NCBI GenBank assembly: GCA_049517675.1 | Contig: JBEKRV010000007.1 | Coordinates: 52,161 to 116,160, forward strand | Length of the DNA: 64,000 nucleotides | Source: Bog-756 sp049517675 | GTDB lineage: Bacteria; Actinomycetota; Acidimicrobiia; Acidimicrobiales; RAAP-2 | Direction: 5' to 3' | Shown: positions 25,990 to 34,368 of the stretch, piece after piece | Numbering within the stretch: position 1 is the stretch's first letter | Layout: each line of letters starts with the position of its first letter | The notes under the pieces: generated by a model | The model's database searches: none | Told to the model about the DNA's origin: nothing | What the model saw: the letters and a program-made list of their open reading frames with translations, nothing else | Position numbers and translations under genes: made by a program

Positions 25990-26805
25990 TCAGGACACGG
26001 TCAGGGTCGGGTGGTCGGGGATGTCGTCGCCCTCCCGCCCGGGCTCGGCGACGACCAGCACCCGACCGTGGAGCTTGAGCACGTCGACGTGGTGGCCGTA
26101 GAGCTTGCTCAGGACGTCGGACCGCACCACCTCGTCGGTCGTCCCGCTCGCCGCCCGACCGTCGGTGAGGTAGACGATCCGGTCCATGACCGGGAGCAGC
26201 GCGTTCATCTCGTGGGCCGACAGCAGGATCGCCACCTCGTGGTCCCTCGACACCCGGTGGAGCAGGGCCACGATCTCCTGGACGCTCCTCGGGTCGAGGT
26301 TGGCGAGCGGCTCGTCCAGCAGCAGGAGCTTCGGGCTGCTGATCAGCGCATGGGCGATCAGGACCCGTTGCTGCTCGCCGCCCGAGAGCATGCCGACCCG
26401 GCTGTCGGCGAAGTCGTCGGCGTCGACGTCGTGCAGCATCTGCTCGACGGCCAGGCGCTGCTCCTTGGTGCGCCGCCGGAACCCGAACCGCTGGGCGTCG
26501 ATCCCGAGCGCCACCAGGTCGCGGGCTCGCATGGGGACGTCGGGGTCGAGGACGACCTTCTGGGGCACGTAGCCGAGCGACCGGCCCCGATGGGTCGGCC
26601 CCGCGCCGCTCAGACGGACCGACCCGGAATCGGTCCGCTGCGTTCCGAGGATCACCCGGAGCAGGGTGGTCTTGCCGACACCGTTCGAGCCGATCAGGCC
26701 GGTGAACTCCCCTTCGCGGACCTCGAAGGTGACGCCGTCGAGGACCCTGCGGTCGCCGAAGGAGACACCGACCCCGTCCACCTCGAGCACGGGGGCCGGC
26801 GTCAC
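25990..26805 (-). CDS. Metal ABC transporter ATP-binding protein (ZnuC/MntA family)
   Basis: ATPase subunit of the importer, 271 aa. Motifs are Walker A GSNGVGKTT, Q-loop in GYVPQKV (the VPQ form is typical of metal ABC ATPases), signature LSGGEQQRV, Walker B LLLLDEPLANLD and H-loop SAHE. I chose GTG 26805, which overlaps the stop of the binding-protein gene by 4 bp (GTGA). An upstream ATG at 26871 in the same frame lies inside that gene and would add an unrelated Arg-rich leader. Confidence 0.93.
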   Translation of the reverse strand: MTPAPVLEVDGVGVSFGDRRVLDGVTFEVREGEFTGLIGSNGVGKTTLLRVILGTQRTDSGSVRLSGAGPTHRGRSLGYVPQKVVLDPDVPMRARDLVALGIDAQRFGFRRRTKEQRLAVEQMLHDVDADDFADSRVGMLSGGEQQRVLIAHALISSPKLLLLDEPLANLDPRSVQEIVALLHRVSRDHEVAILLSAHEMNALLPVMDRIVYLTDGRAASGTTDEVVRSDVLSKLYGHHVDVLKLHGRVLVVAEPGREGDDIPDHPTLTVS

Positions 26806-27770
26806 AGGTGCTCGGTCGACGTCCCGTGCTCCACTGCGGCCTGGATCGCGTTCAGTTCGGCCATCATCCACGACTGATAGTCATAGCCCGGAGTCGGCAT
26901 CGTCTCGTACACACCGACCACGGGGACGCCCGCCGTCTGCGCCGTCCCCCGGATCGAGGTGGTGAGGGAGTCGACCACCTGCTGGTTGTAGCAGAACACC
27001 CTGGCCTCGTGCTTGGTGAAGAATCCGTCCTCCAGGCTGATGTCCTCGGGGGAGGGGTCGACGCCGTTCATGATGTCGGCCTGGAAGACGAACGGGGTCA
27101 CGATGTCCATCCCCATCGCCTGCAGGAGGTAGTCGGCCACCGGCTCGGTCACCGCCACCGGGGTGCCGGCGTAGGCGGCCTTGAAGCTGGCGATGGCCGC
27201 CAGCCACGGCTGGAGCGACGCGTCGAAGGTGGTCAGATTGGCCCGGAAGTACGCCGAGTGGCTCGGGTCGAGTTCGCTCAGGTCGGTGGCCATGACCTTG
27301 GCGACGGCCGGCATCGTCGTCGGGTCGTACCAGAGGTGGGGGTTCGGGGTGTCGTCCGGCAGCCCGAGCACGTGCTGGGCCACGATCACCTTCCGGCTCG
27401 CATTCGGCGAGGCGGCCTCGATGGTGTTCATGAATCCGTCGTAGCCGACGCCGTTCTGCACGATCAATTGGGCCGCGCTGACCTCCTGGGCCACGCTGGT
27501 GCTCGCCTCGAAGGTGTGGGGGTCGGTGTTCGGGTTGTTGAGGATGGACGAGACCTCGACGTAGCGGCCGCCGATCTGTCCGAGGACGTTGGCGTATTCG
27601 TTCTCCGCTCCGATGGCCTTGATGACGCCCGGGGGCGAGGCCGCCGTCGACCCGCCCGACGAGCAGGCGGTCAGGCCGAGGCCGGTGGCGATCAGGGTGG
27701 CCGCGACGAGTACGGTCACCGGACGGCGACGGCTCCAGGTCCGTGTGCTTCGATTGTGGTTCGTTGTCAT
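26802..27770 (-). CDS. Metal ABC transporter substrate-binding lipoprotein (cluster A-I)
   Basis: Captures a divalent metal outside the membrane and delivers it to the two permeases; 322 aa. A twin-Arg/Lys-poor leader, hydrophobic core and lipobox LTAC (Cys36) mark a lipoprotein. Putative metal ligands are His85 (DPHTFE), His145 (NPHLWYDP), Glu209 (VTEPVADYL) and Glu289 (VYETMP). There is no His-rich loop. Glu at the third position resembles Mn-binding PsaA/MntC more than Zn-binding ZnuA, so specificity is open. It is first in the operon, and ATG 27770 coincides with the predicted transcription start, suggesting a leaderless message under the divergent Fur-type regulator. Confidence 0.93.
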   Translation of the reverse strand: MTTNHNRSTRTWSRRRPVTVLVAATLIATGLGLTACSSGGSTAASPPGVIKAIGAENEYANVLGQIGGRYVEVSSILNNPNTDPHTFEASTSVAQEVSAAQLIVQNGVGYDGFMNTIEAASPNASRKVIVAQHVLGLPDDTPNPHLWYDPTTMPAVAKVMATDLSELDPSHSAYFRANLTTFDASLQPWLAAIASFKAAYAGTPVAVTEPVADYLLQAMGMDIVTPFVFQADIMNGVDPSPEDISLEDGFFTKHEARVFCYNQQVVDSLTTSIRGTAQTAGVPVVGVYETMPTPGYDYQSWMMAELNAIQAAVEHGTSTEHL

Positions 27771-27776
27771 GCCGAG

Positions 27777-27813
27777 ACCATAGAATGGGAATGAGTCTCA
27801 TTACAACTGAGAC
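27777..27813. promoter_or_regulatory. Promoter with embedded metal-regulator operator
   Basis: On the minus strand TTGTAA (27807-27802), 18 bp and TATGGT (27782-27777) form a promoter for the binding-protein gene. Between the boxes lies a perfect 13-bp palindrome AATGAGTCTCATT (27790-27802), overlapped by a second inverted repeat GTCTCA-N7-TGAGAC (27795-27813). A Fur/Zur-type repressor bound here would block RNA polymerase. Confidence 0.65.
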
Positions 27814-27870
27814 ACGCCGACCGGGATCGCCCGGCCCGCGGCGTACCGCCGCCGCTGAGGAGAGGAACCG

Positions 27871-28320
27871 ATGAAGACACACTCGACCGACGGCTCGCTC
27901 CACGAACTCGTCGAGATCCAGCTGCGCCGGGTCGACCTCCGCTACACCGGCGGCCGGCGGGCCATCGTCGACGTCCTGGCCGAGGCCGGGCACCCGGTCA
28001 GCATCTCCGACATCGGGCGGCAGCTCCCCGACGTCCCCCGCAGCTCCGCCTACCGCCACCTGGTCGACCTGCAGCAGGCCGGCGTCGTCCGCCGGATCGC
28101 CGCCAATGACGAATTCGCCCGCTTCGAGCTGGCCGAGGAGCTGACCGAGCACCACCATCACCTGCTCTGCACCGTGTGCGGCCGGGTGTTCGACGTCACC
28201 CCCTCGGCGTCGTTCGAGCGGACGGTGGCCGCCGTGGTCCAGGGCCTGTCGGACCAGATGGGCTTCCGACCCACGTCCCATTCGCTGGACGTGATCGGCC
28301 ACTGCGCCGAATGCCGGTAG
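27871..28320 (+). CDS. Fur family metalloregulator (Zur-like)
   Basis: A 149-aa Fur-superfamily repressor. The N-terminal winged helix spans about 15-85, with recognition helix VPRSSAYRHLVDLQQAG. The dimerisation domain carries the HHHHLLCTVCG motif (His94-97, Cys100, Cys103), and a second pair CAEC (Cys145, Cys148) completes a structural zinc site. Start ATG 27871 follows GAGGAGAGGA. It is divergent from the metal importer, whose promoter contains palindromes, so Zn- or Mn-dependent repression of that operon is very likely. Whether it is Zur or Mur is not decided by the sequence. Confidence 0.93.
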   Translation: MKTHSTDGSLHELVEIQLRRVDLRYTGGRRAIVDVLAEAGHPVSISDIGRQLPDVPRSSAYRHLVDLQQAGVVRRIAANDEFARFELAEELTEHHHHLLCTVCGRVFDVTPSASFERTVAAVVQGLSDQMGFRPTSHSLDVIGHCAECR

Positions 28321-28366
28321 ACGCGTGGGTCGGGGGCAGGCCGGGCCGGGGGACCGATCCTCACGG

Positions 28367-29041
28367 TCAGCGGAGTGAGCGCATCCGATCGATCTCCCCC
28401 GCACTCATGTTCGGGTCGGCGCACTTCCACTCGACGACCTCGGCCAGGGTCGATCGCAGGGCGTCCATGGGGATCGGGCCGAGGAACGACCCGAGGAGGA
28501 TCCTCCTCCCGATCCCGAGCACGGCGGACTGCACCCGGCCGGTCGGGACCTGGCCTGAGGCGACCAGCACCCAGGTGACGGCGACGTCGATCGTGGGCTC
28601 CCCACGAGCCGCGTTGGCCCAGTCGATGACCACCGGCCCGTCCGGTCCCATCAGGACGTTCAACGGATGGAGGTCCATGTGGAGCAGGCGGTCCCCCGTC
28701 CCCACCGGCGCGGCAGGGACCCAGTCGGGAGCGGCGATCCGGTGCAGCAGCTCGTGGAGACCGGCGAGCTCGCGACCCATGGCCCGCAACCGCCACGGGT
28801 GGGAGGCACCGGCGTCGACCATCGTCGTTCCGTCGACCCGTTCCATCACCAGGTCGAGCCCGTCGTCGCTCACGTCGAACACCCGGGGTGCCGGATAGCC
28901 GCGGGTGCGCACGAACTCCATGGTCCGTGCCTCGGTGGCCATGGACCGACCGTTGCGGGAGCGCCGCAGGACCCGGCCGTGTCCGTACTCGAAGATGTCG
29001 GCGTCCCGGCCCGACGCGATCAGGGCCCCGGGCTCGATCAT
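28367..29041 (-). CDS. Aminoglycoside phosphotransferase (APH)-fold kinase
   Basis: A small 224-aa APH-superfamily protein, shorter than resistance APHs (about 260-300). It has an ADIFEYGHGRVLRRS strand, a candidate Lys-less ATP lobe, the catalytic loop LLHMDLHPLNVLMG (His-x-Asp with Asn five residues on) and the metal-binding VIDWANA. HMD replaces the common HGD. It is convergent with the Fur-type gene. It may phosphorylate a small molecule such as a sugar, amino alcohol or antibiotic; resistance should not be assumed. Confidence 0.85.
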   Translation of the reverse strand: MIEPGALIASGRDADIFEYGHGRVLRRSRNGRSMATEARTMEFVRTRGYPAPRVFDVSDDGLDLVMERVDGTTMVDAGASHPWRLRAMGRELAGLHELLHRIAAPDWVPAAPVGTGDRLLHMDLHPLNVLMGPDGPVVIDWANAARGEPTIDVAVTWVLVASGQVPTGRVQSAVLGIGRRILLGSFLGPIPMDALRSTLAEVVEWKCADPNMSAGEIDRMRSLR

Positions 29042-29066
29042 CCGCCCAGGCTACGGGAAGGGGCGG

Positions 29067-29663
29067 TCAGGCCCGCATGGTGCGACCGGAGAGTGCCCGC
29101 TCCCCGGTGGTGCCGGACCGCGTCGACCGGGAGGTGCCGGTGAGGTCGACGCCGGTGAGGTCGACGCCGGTGAGGTCGACGCCGGTGAGGTCGACAGAGA
29201 GCATCCGGGTGTGCCGCAGGTCGACGCCGGTGAGGTTGGCGTGGTCGAGGTTGGCGTGGTCGAGGTTGGCGTGGTCGAGGTTGGCGCCGGAGAGATTGGC
29301 AGCCGTCAGGTCGGCCCCGGTCAGGTCGGTGAACCGGAGGTCGGCCTTGCGGAGATCGGCATGGCGCAGATTTGCCCCCTGCAGTGCTGCGAACACCAGG
29401 CTGGCATCGGTGAGTGAGGCGCCCCTCATGTCGGCGCCGGCCAGCTCCGCACCGCTGAGGTTGGCGTCGTCCAGATCGGCATGCCGCAGGTCGACATGGC
29501 GCAGACCGGCCAGCGGCCGGTCGGGCCCGATGGCGGTCGCCACGGCGAGTGCCGTCCGGTTCGGCCGACCGGTGGGCGCGGGCCTCGTCAACCAACCGGC
29601 GCCGGCGGCCACGATGCCCACCGACCAGACGAGTGCGATAGCGATTTCGAGCAACGAGTACAT
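29067..29663 (-). CDS. Membrane-anchored pentapeptide-repeat protein
   Basis: A 198-aa protein with one N-terminal hydrophobic helix (about 5-25, IAIALVWSVGIVAAGAGWL) followed by about 23 pentapeptide repeats A(D/N)Lxx (about 55-175), which fold as a right-handed quadrilateral beta-helix. The repeats include near-identical LDHAN and LTGVD blocks, encoded by 15-bp tandem DNA repeats that look recently duplicated. MfpA/Qnr gyrase-protecting proteins share the fold but are not membrane-anchored. A scaffold or membrane role is more likely. It lies 25 bp downstream of no gene on its strand and ends just before the APH-like gene, which may be co-transcribed. Confidence 0.9.
   Translation of the reverse strand: MYSLLEIAIALVWSVGIVAAGAGWLTRPAPTGRPNRTALAVATAIGPDRPLAGLRHVDLRHADLDDANLSGAELAGADMRGASLTDASLVFAALQGANLRHADLRKADLRFTDLTGADLTAANLSGANLDHANLDHANLDHANLTGVDLRHTRMLSVDLTGVDLTGVDLTGVDLTGTSRSTRSGTTGERALSGRTMRA
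29139..29194. repeat. 15-bp tandem repeat (GTGAGGTCGACGCCG-type), about 3.7 copies
   Basis: Nearly identical tandem copies within the pentapeptide-repeat gene, encoding repeated LTGVD pentapeptides on the minus strand. Perfect nucleotide identity, including third positions, suggests recent slippage. Confidence 0.85.
29231..29290. repeat. 15-bp tandem repeat (GAGGTTGGCGTGGTC-type), about 4 copies
   Basis: A second tandem array in the same gene, encoding LDHAN pentapeptides on the minus strand. As in the neighbouring array, copies are identical at silent positions. Confidence 0.85.
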
Positions 29664-29884
29664 GAGACGTGGCCTCCAACTCGGTTCCGTGCTGTCCTGT
29701 GCGACTCCGGGTACTTACCCCTGTTGGTCCGACTCCATTCCGACACTCGTGCGACGGTCCATACTGTTGCCTCCGGATGCCGGTGATGTGTGGATGGTGG
29801 CCGGCTCCGGACCGGCGTCACCGCCGACCCCCGACACTCCCCGGTCCCCCCACCGGCGGACCACCGGGTCGGGGCGCCATCCCG

Positions 29885-31162
29885 TCAGCCCCGGTTCCCG
29901 GGGACGTTCGACGGACCCCGGCCACCGGACCGAGATCCGTCCGGCGATCCCTGGGGTCCGCGTCCTCCCGGGCCCTGCTGCAGGCCGGCGGACACGGTGA
30001 CGGGTGGCGCCGTGGGGACGTCTTCCGTGATCGGGTGTCCCGACCAGCCGGGGGAGGCGGCTGTCGGTGGACCGGGTGTGCCGACCGGTCCGGGGCCGAC
30101 CTGGTGGTTCGACGGAGTGGTCCAGGCCGTCGTCGGAGGAGGTGTGGATCCGCCCGTCTCGCCGATGCCCGGCCGGAATCCGCCCGGACGGTACGGGCCG
30201 CTGTCGGGTGCACCCGGCCGGGGGACCGGCGGGAGGGCTCCGATCAGCACGACGGAGGCGTCGACGTCCCCGTGGTCGGCGGATGTGCCGAAGACGGTGA
30301 TGGTCTCACCGTCGGTGACTGCGGCCAGGCTGTCCTCGCCCGCCGTGCCGAGGTACCTGGTGGACGGGGAGACGACCACCGTGGTGGTCGAACCCGAGGA
30401 CCCGGTGACCACGATGTCGTCACCGGTGACCGACTGCACCTTCCCGGTGACCGTCGTCCCCGGGGCTGCCGGGCCCCTCGGGGGTGCCCAGGCCGGGGTC
30501 GTGCCGGGACCCGGCGACCACGGGAAGCTGGCGATGGGGCGCGGCGGCCAGGGGCGGGCTCCGGTGGTGGTCGGAGCGGGCCGGACGTCCACGAACTGGG
30601 CGTCGAGCTGCGACGGGGCGGACGGATCGGGGGTGCCGAAGGCGGTCACCGGCTGACCGACGGTCACGCCCGTCGCGGTGGCGCCGTTCTCCGTGTAGGT
30701 GGTCGACGGCGTCGTGTTCGCCGTGAGGACCAGGTCGCCCGGGGTGAGGACGGTGAAGGAGCCGCTGCCGACGGACTGGACCGTGCCACTGACCTCCGCC
30801 AGGACGACGAGGACGTGGGTGGCGGTGACCGTGGTCGCCGTCGATCCGGTGCCCGGGGTCGGGGTCACGAGCACCCGCTCACCGGCGATCACCCCGGTGA
30901 GGGAGTTGGCGGTCCCGGTCTCGGCGTAGGTGGTCGACGAGGTCACGTCGACGGTGACCGTGGTGCCACCGGCCTCGGTCAGGGTGAAGCTGCCCGCGCC
31001 GACCGATGCCACCGTGCCCGAGAACGTCGGCCTGGGCAGGAATCCGTCACGGGGGTACGACGGTCCGGGCAGTCCCCAGGCGGCCGCCACGCCTCCGACT
31101 GCCAGGAGGCTGACCCCGGTGGAGGCCAGGGCGACGGCCACCTTCCTCGACCTGTTCTTCAT
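29885..31162 (-). CDS. Exported DUF5666-type repeat protein
   Basis: A 425-aa predicted secreted protein. A Lys/Arg N-terminus and hydrophobic core (about 8-30) form a signal peptide. Three repeats of a small beta domain follow (about 48-110, 115-195 and 240-305), with the recurrent pattern GTVxSVGxGSFTL then ERVLVT, as in DUF5666. The C-terminal 110 residues are Pro/Gly/Thr-rich and disordered, perhaps wall-spanning. ATG 31162 lies 8 nt after AAGGAG; a GTG three codons upstream is too close to it. It is divergent from the ECF sigma gene and may be its target. Function unknown. Confidence 0.82.
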   Translation of the reverse strand: MKNRSRKVAVALASTGVSLLAVGGVAAAWGLPGPSYPRDGFLPRPTFSGTVASVGAGSFTLTEAGGTTVTVDVTSSTTYAETGTANSLTGVIAGERVLVTPTPGTGSTATTVTATHVLVVLAEVSGTVQSVGSGSFTVLTPGDLVLTANTTPSTTYTENGATATGVTVGQPVTAFGTPDPSAPSQLDAQFVDVRPAPTTTGARPWPPRPIASFPWSPGPGTTPAWAPPRGPAAPGTTVTGKVQSVTGDDIVVTGSSGSTTTVVVSPSTRYLGTAGEDSLAAVTDGETITVFGTSADHGDVDASVVLIGALPPVPRPGAPDSGPYRPGGFRPGIGETGGSTPPPTTAWTTPSNHQVGPGPVGTPGPPTAASPGWSGHPITEDVPTAPPVTVSAGLQQGPGGRGPQGSPDGSRSGGRGPSNVPGNRG

Positions 31163-31376
31163 GGTGCTCACTCCTTCCGAAGTGGCCCTCGTCGGCCACT
31201 GTGCCGTTGACCACGGTTCCGATCGCGGCGTGCACCATCGCCTGGTCCCTAATGTGTGGACGTAAGGTTCTTCGCCTGCCAGGGGCAGGTGTCACACCGA
31301 CCCGCCGGAATTTCTCGGAACTCCGGCGAACCTGCCGTGACGCGGGCGGTACATCGGCGAAGTGATACGTGGTGAC

Positions 31377-31922
31377 ATGGGATCTGGAGCCGACGCGGAA
31401 AGACTGGTCGACGCCGCACGTCGGGGTGACCAGGACGCCTGGGGGCAACTCCTCGGGTCGTTGTACCCGCGCCTGCGCGCCTACACGGCCAAGCGCCTGC
31501 CGCCCCTGCACGTGGAGGACGCGGTGAGCGAGACCATGACCCGCGCGGTGGCCGGCATCGACCGGTTCCGGTGGGGTCCGGCGGGCTTCGACGGCTGGGT
31601 GTTCGGCATCGGTCGGAACGTGGTCGCCGACCACTACCGCAGGCTGACCAGGGACGCCGACCGGACCGTCCGCATGGTCGGGCCCGACCTGTCCGAGCTG
31701 CCGGGTGACGCCCTCGACCTCGGCGAGGACCACGCACAGGTGCGCCGGTGCTTCGCGCTCCTGAGCGACAAGGAGCAGGAGCTGCTCGAGCTGCGCGTGA
31801 TCGCCGGGCTCTCCGCCGAACAGGTGGCGGCGGTACTCGGCAAGCGACCCGGTGCCGTGAGGTCCGCGCAGTCGCGGGCCCTGTCGCGCCTGCGCCAGTA
31901 CATGGAGCTGGACGATGCCTGA
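31377..31922 (+). CDS. ECF-type RNA polymerase sigma factor
   Basis: A sigma-70 family group 4 factor of about 181 aa. Region 2 spans about 8-85 (AARRGDQDAWGQLL, then FDGWVFGIGRNVVADHYR) and region 4 about 115-175 (LLSDKEQELLELRVIAGLSAEQVAAVLGKRPGAV in two stretches, with helix-turn-helix). ATG 31377 is taken as start; a GTG at 31362 would add five residues. The downstream membrane-protein gene overlaps by 8 bp, the arrangement typical of a sigma/anti-sigma pair. It is divergent from the DUF5666 gene. Confidence 0.93.
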   Translation: MGSGADAERLVDAARRGDQDAWGQLLGSLYPRLRAYTAKRLPPLHVEDAVSETMTRAVAGIDRFRWGPAGFDGWVFGIGRNVVADHYRRLTRDADRTVRMVGPDLSELPGDALDLGEDHAQVRRCFALLSDKEQELLELRVIAGLSAEQVAAVLGKRPGAVRSAQSRALSRLRQYMELDDA

Positions 31923-32928
31923 GTCACGATCACCCGGCACGGGCGAGGATCCGCTGCTGGACCTCCTGGCGGCGACGATGGCACCGCCCGACTGCGTACC
32001 CCCGGAGACCACCGTCGTCGCGCTCCGCCGGGCGGTGGCGTCGATGACCCCCGCACCGGCCCGGCGCCCGACCCTCGCGGTTTGGAAGGGCCGACGGTTT
32101 GTCGCAGTGGGTGCCGTTGCCGCCACGTTGGTGCTCGGTACCGGCAGCGCGTTCGCGGCCGGTGTTCCGGTGCCCCCGCCCATCCGCATCCTCGCCACCG
32201 AGATCGGGCTCCCGGTGACACCGCAGCCGGTGGTGGACGTGCAGAACGCGGCCGCCTCGCTCCAGGCCGAGCTGGGGGTCACGCCGCCCGACCCGGCGCG
32301 CACCGCGACAGCCGCCGGCAAGCTGTCGACACTGATCCGCCAGCTCGATCCGGCCCAGCGGCAACAGGTCGGAGCACTCCCGACGCAGGTGCTGCACAAG
32401 GCCTGCCGGGCTGTGTTCCCGACGACGGGACCTTCCGCCGCGGGAGTGGGCGGATGGCCGGGGTGCCCGGCGTCGGCTCCCGTGCCGAGCGCGCCATCTG
32501 GCCCGTCGACCGCACCGCCCCTCGCGGCGACCGCGTCCACCGCGGCCGACAGGGGATCGAACGGCCACACGGCACCGGGTCGCGCCGGGGGAGGGAACCC
32601 GTCGGGCAGCCCGACGACCTGGCCGGTCGTCGGCCCCTCCACCAGCTGGCGCCACCCCGGAACCCGATCCGGGCCACCCACGACCTCCCCGCCCGGCCGG
32701 GGCTCGGGAGGAGGACCGGGGACAGGGCCGGGGACGGGTCCGGGATCCGGTGCGTCCGGACAGCCGGGTTACCGCCCGCCCGGGCAAGGCCCGGCCGGGA
32801 CCCGTGGCCAGGGCGGCTCCGACCAACCGCACCTGCAGCTGTCACCGACCACGACTCGGTCCCCCGCGTCTTCGGGTCCCGGCCTCGGTGACCGCCCGGG
32901 GACCGCACCGCGGACCACACCGGGGTAG
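31915..32928 (+). CDS. Single-pass membrane protein, putative anti-sigma partner
   Basis: A 337-aa protein with a short cytoplasmic N-terminus (about 1-58), one hydrophobic helix (VAVGAVAATLVLGTGSAFAA, about 63-82), a small helical extracytoplasmic domain (about 95-165) and a long Pro/Gly/Ser/Thr-rich tail (about 175-337) likely to cross or contact the cell wall. There is no HxxxCxxC zinc anti-sigma motif. The 8-bp overlap with the sigma gene supports an anti-sigma or sensor role, which remains inference. Confidence 0.75.
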   Translation: MPESRSPGTGEDPLLDLLAATMAPPDCVPPETTVVALRRAVASMTPAPARRPTLAVWKGRRFVAVGAVAATLVLGTGSAFAAGVPVPPPIRILATEIGLPVTPQPVVDVQNAAASLQAELGVTPPDPARTATAAGKLSTLIRQLDPAQRQQVGALPTQVLHKACRAVFPTTGPSAAGVGGWPGCPASAPVPSAPSGPSTAPPLAATASTAADRGSNGHTAPGRAGGGNPSGSPTTWPVVGPSTSWRHPGTRSGPPTTSPPGRGSGGGPGTGPGTGPGSGASGQPGYRPPGQGPAGTRGQGGSDQPHLQLSPTTTRSPASSGPGLGDRPGTAPRTTPG

Positions 32929-33010
32929 AGCGCACCGGGGCGTCCCTGACCTCCGGTCGCCGATCCCCGAGCCCCGATCGCCGATCCCCGACCCCCGGTC
33001 GGACGGCCCC

Positions 33011-34282
33011 TCAGACGGCCGAACCGCCGTCCCGCTCGAGGACGGCGGCGGACGCCAGGATGTTGTGGGCCACGAACGACCGCTCACCGCCGGCACGGAG
33101 GTCCAGCAGCTCGGCCTTGAGCGCATGGGCCTCGTCGACCAGGTCCTCCCCGTGGAACAGGACGAAGTCGACCAGGTGCAGCGCCCGCTGGACGTCACCG
33201 GTGCGCGCGGACGCACCCAGTGCCCGCGCCCGTTCGAGCAGGGGACGGGCACCGCCGGCCAGTTCCACCACCTCGTGGGCGATCTCGGCCCGGGTGCTCG
33301 GGAAGAGCATCGACGGGTTGCCGTCGTACCAGCCCATGTACCGCCGCATGACGTCGCGGACGACGAATGCCGTGCACCCGTAGAGCGGTTGGAGGTACCG
33401 GCTGGTGAGCAGTTCCCCGGGAAGCTCCACCTCGGCCAGGATCTGCTCCTGCCACTGTCCTTCGTTGAGGCGCCGGACCACCTCGCCGTCGAGGTAGCGG
33501 AGGGCGCGGGCCGTCGTGAGCAACATCTCCTCGCCGTGGTCCCGGAAGACCCCGCCGTGACCGGACACGATGGCCCCGGGCTCGAGCGCCGCCATCTCCT
33601 CCAGGACCTCGGCCCATTCCAGCACGTAGCGCTGCACCCGGAAGGGGGTGCCGGCGTTGGGTAGCGACGACACGATGAAGTCGCCTCCGACGATGACCTT
33701 CACATCCGGGACCCACACCCAGGTGTGGTCGTCGGTCTCCCCCAGTCCGTGCCGGCACTCGAGCGGCAGGTCGCCCAGCCCGTCGAGCAGGAGGCGGTCC
33801 TCGTAGGCGATGGTCGGCGGGCAGTACCGTGCCCTCCGGACCACGTCTCCCCCGCCCGGGCCCCAGTTGGCGAACTGCGCGTCGAAGGTCCCGGCGAGGT
33901 GCCCGGCGGTCTTCGCGTACCGCTCGAACCGCTTGGCCACGTTGACGTGCCCGACGATGTCCGGGGCGTCGTGGCCCCGGGCGGCGGCGTCCTCCAGGAG
34001 CGCGGGGGTCCCGAAGGCATGGTCGAAGTGCCCGTGAGTGTAGATGACGTAGCGGACCGGCAGATCGGTCAGGTGGCGAAGCTCCTCCACCACGCGGGGA
34101 CCGTTGGTGAGGAGTCCGGGATCGACGACCGCCGCCGCCCCGGTCCCGATGATCACGGTGGTGTTGCCGAAGCCGGCCAGGAAGTGGACCCCGGGTGCGA
34201 TCTCCTCGGCCTCGCGGGGGACCCTCGACTCGCCGAGGGCCTCGGGACCGGCGTTCTGGATACGTTCGATGCCGTCGTGCAT
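33011..34282 (-). CDS. Metallo-beta-lactamase-fold hydrolase, alkylsulfatase-like
   Basis: A 423-aa hydrolase. The MBL domain (about 15-250) has the zinc motif THGHFDHAFG (HxHxDH), a metal Asp in GGDFI and a later GHGG. It is followed by a helical domain (about 290-400) resembling the dimerisation region of SdsA1/BDS1 alkylsulfatases, including YGCTAFVVRDVMRRYMGWYDGNP in two parts. Start ATG 34282. Proteins of this group hydrolyse alkyl sulfates, but glyoxalase II-like or lactonase activities are possible. There is no signal peptide. It is divergent from the PH-domain gene. Confidence 0.85.
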   Translation of the reverse strand: MHDGIERIQNAGPEALGESRVPREAEEIAPGVHFLAGFGNTTVIIGTGAAAVVDPGLLTNGPRVVEELRHLTDLPVRYVIYTHGHFDHAFGTPALLEDAAARGHDAPDIVGHVNVAKRFERYAKTAGHLAGTFDAQFANWGPGGGDVVRRARYCPPTIAYEDRLLLDGLGDLPLECRHGLGETDDHTWVWVPDVKVIVGGDFIVSSLPNAGTPFRVQRYVLEWAEVLEEMAALEPGAIVSGHGGVFRDHGEEMLLTTARALRYLDGEVVRRLNEGQWQEQILAEVELPGELLTSRYLQPLYGCTAFVVRDVMRRYMGWYDGNPSMLFPSTRAEIAHEVVELAGGARPLLERARALGASARTGDVQRALHLVDFVLFHGEDLVDEAHALKAELLDLRAGGERSFVAHNILASAAVLERDGGSAV

Positions 34283-34330
34283 GGGGTGCCCGCCTGTCGT
34301 CGTCCGGATCAGCACCTTAGGCGAGCCCAT

Positions 34331-34368
34331 CAGGTTCGCCCGTCGCGTTCGCCCGTCAGGTTCGCCGC
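34331..34368. repeat. Short imperfect direct repeats TTCGCCCGTC
   Basis: In the intergenic region between the MBL hydrolase and the PH-domain gene, TTCGCC(C/G)-type units occur three times with CAGGTTCGCC flanking copies. Possible operator or simple slippage; no function can be assigned. Confidence 0.35.

Noticed and set aside
28367..29041. APH-fold gene considered as aminoglycoside resistance
   Set aside because: Short, non-standard HMD loop and no mobile-element context; only the kinase fold is supported.
29067..29663. Pentapeptide protein considered as a Qnr/MfpA quinolone-resistance factor
   Set aside because: An N-terminal membrane helix and the short repeat block argue against a gyrase mimic.
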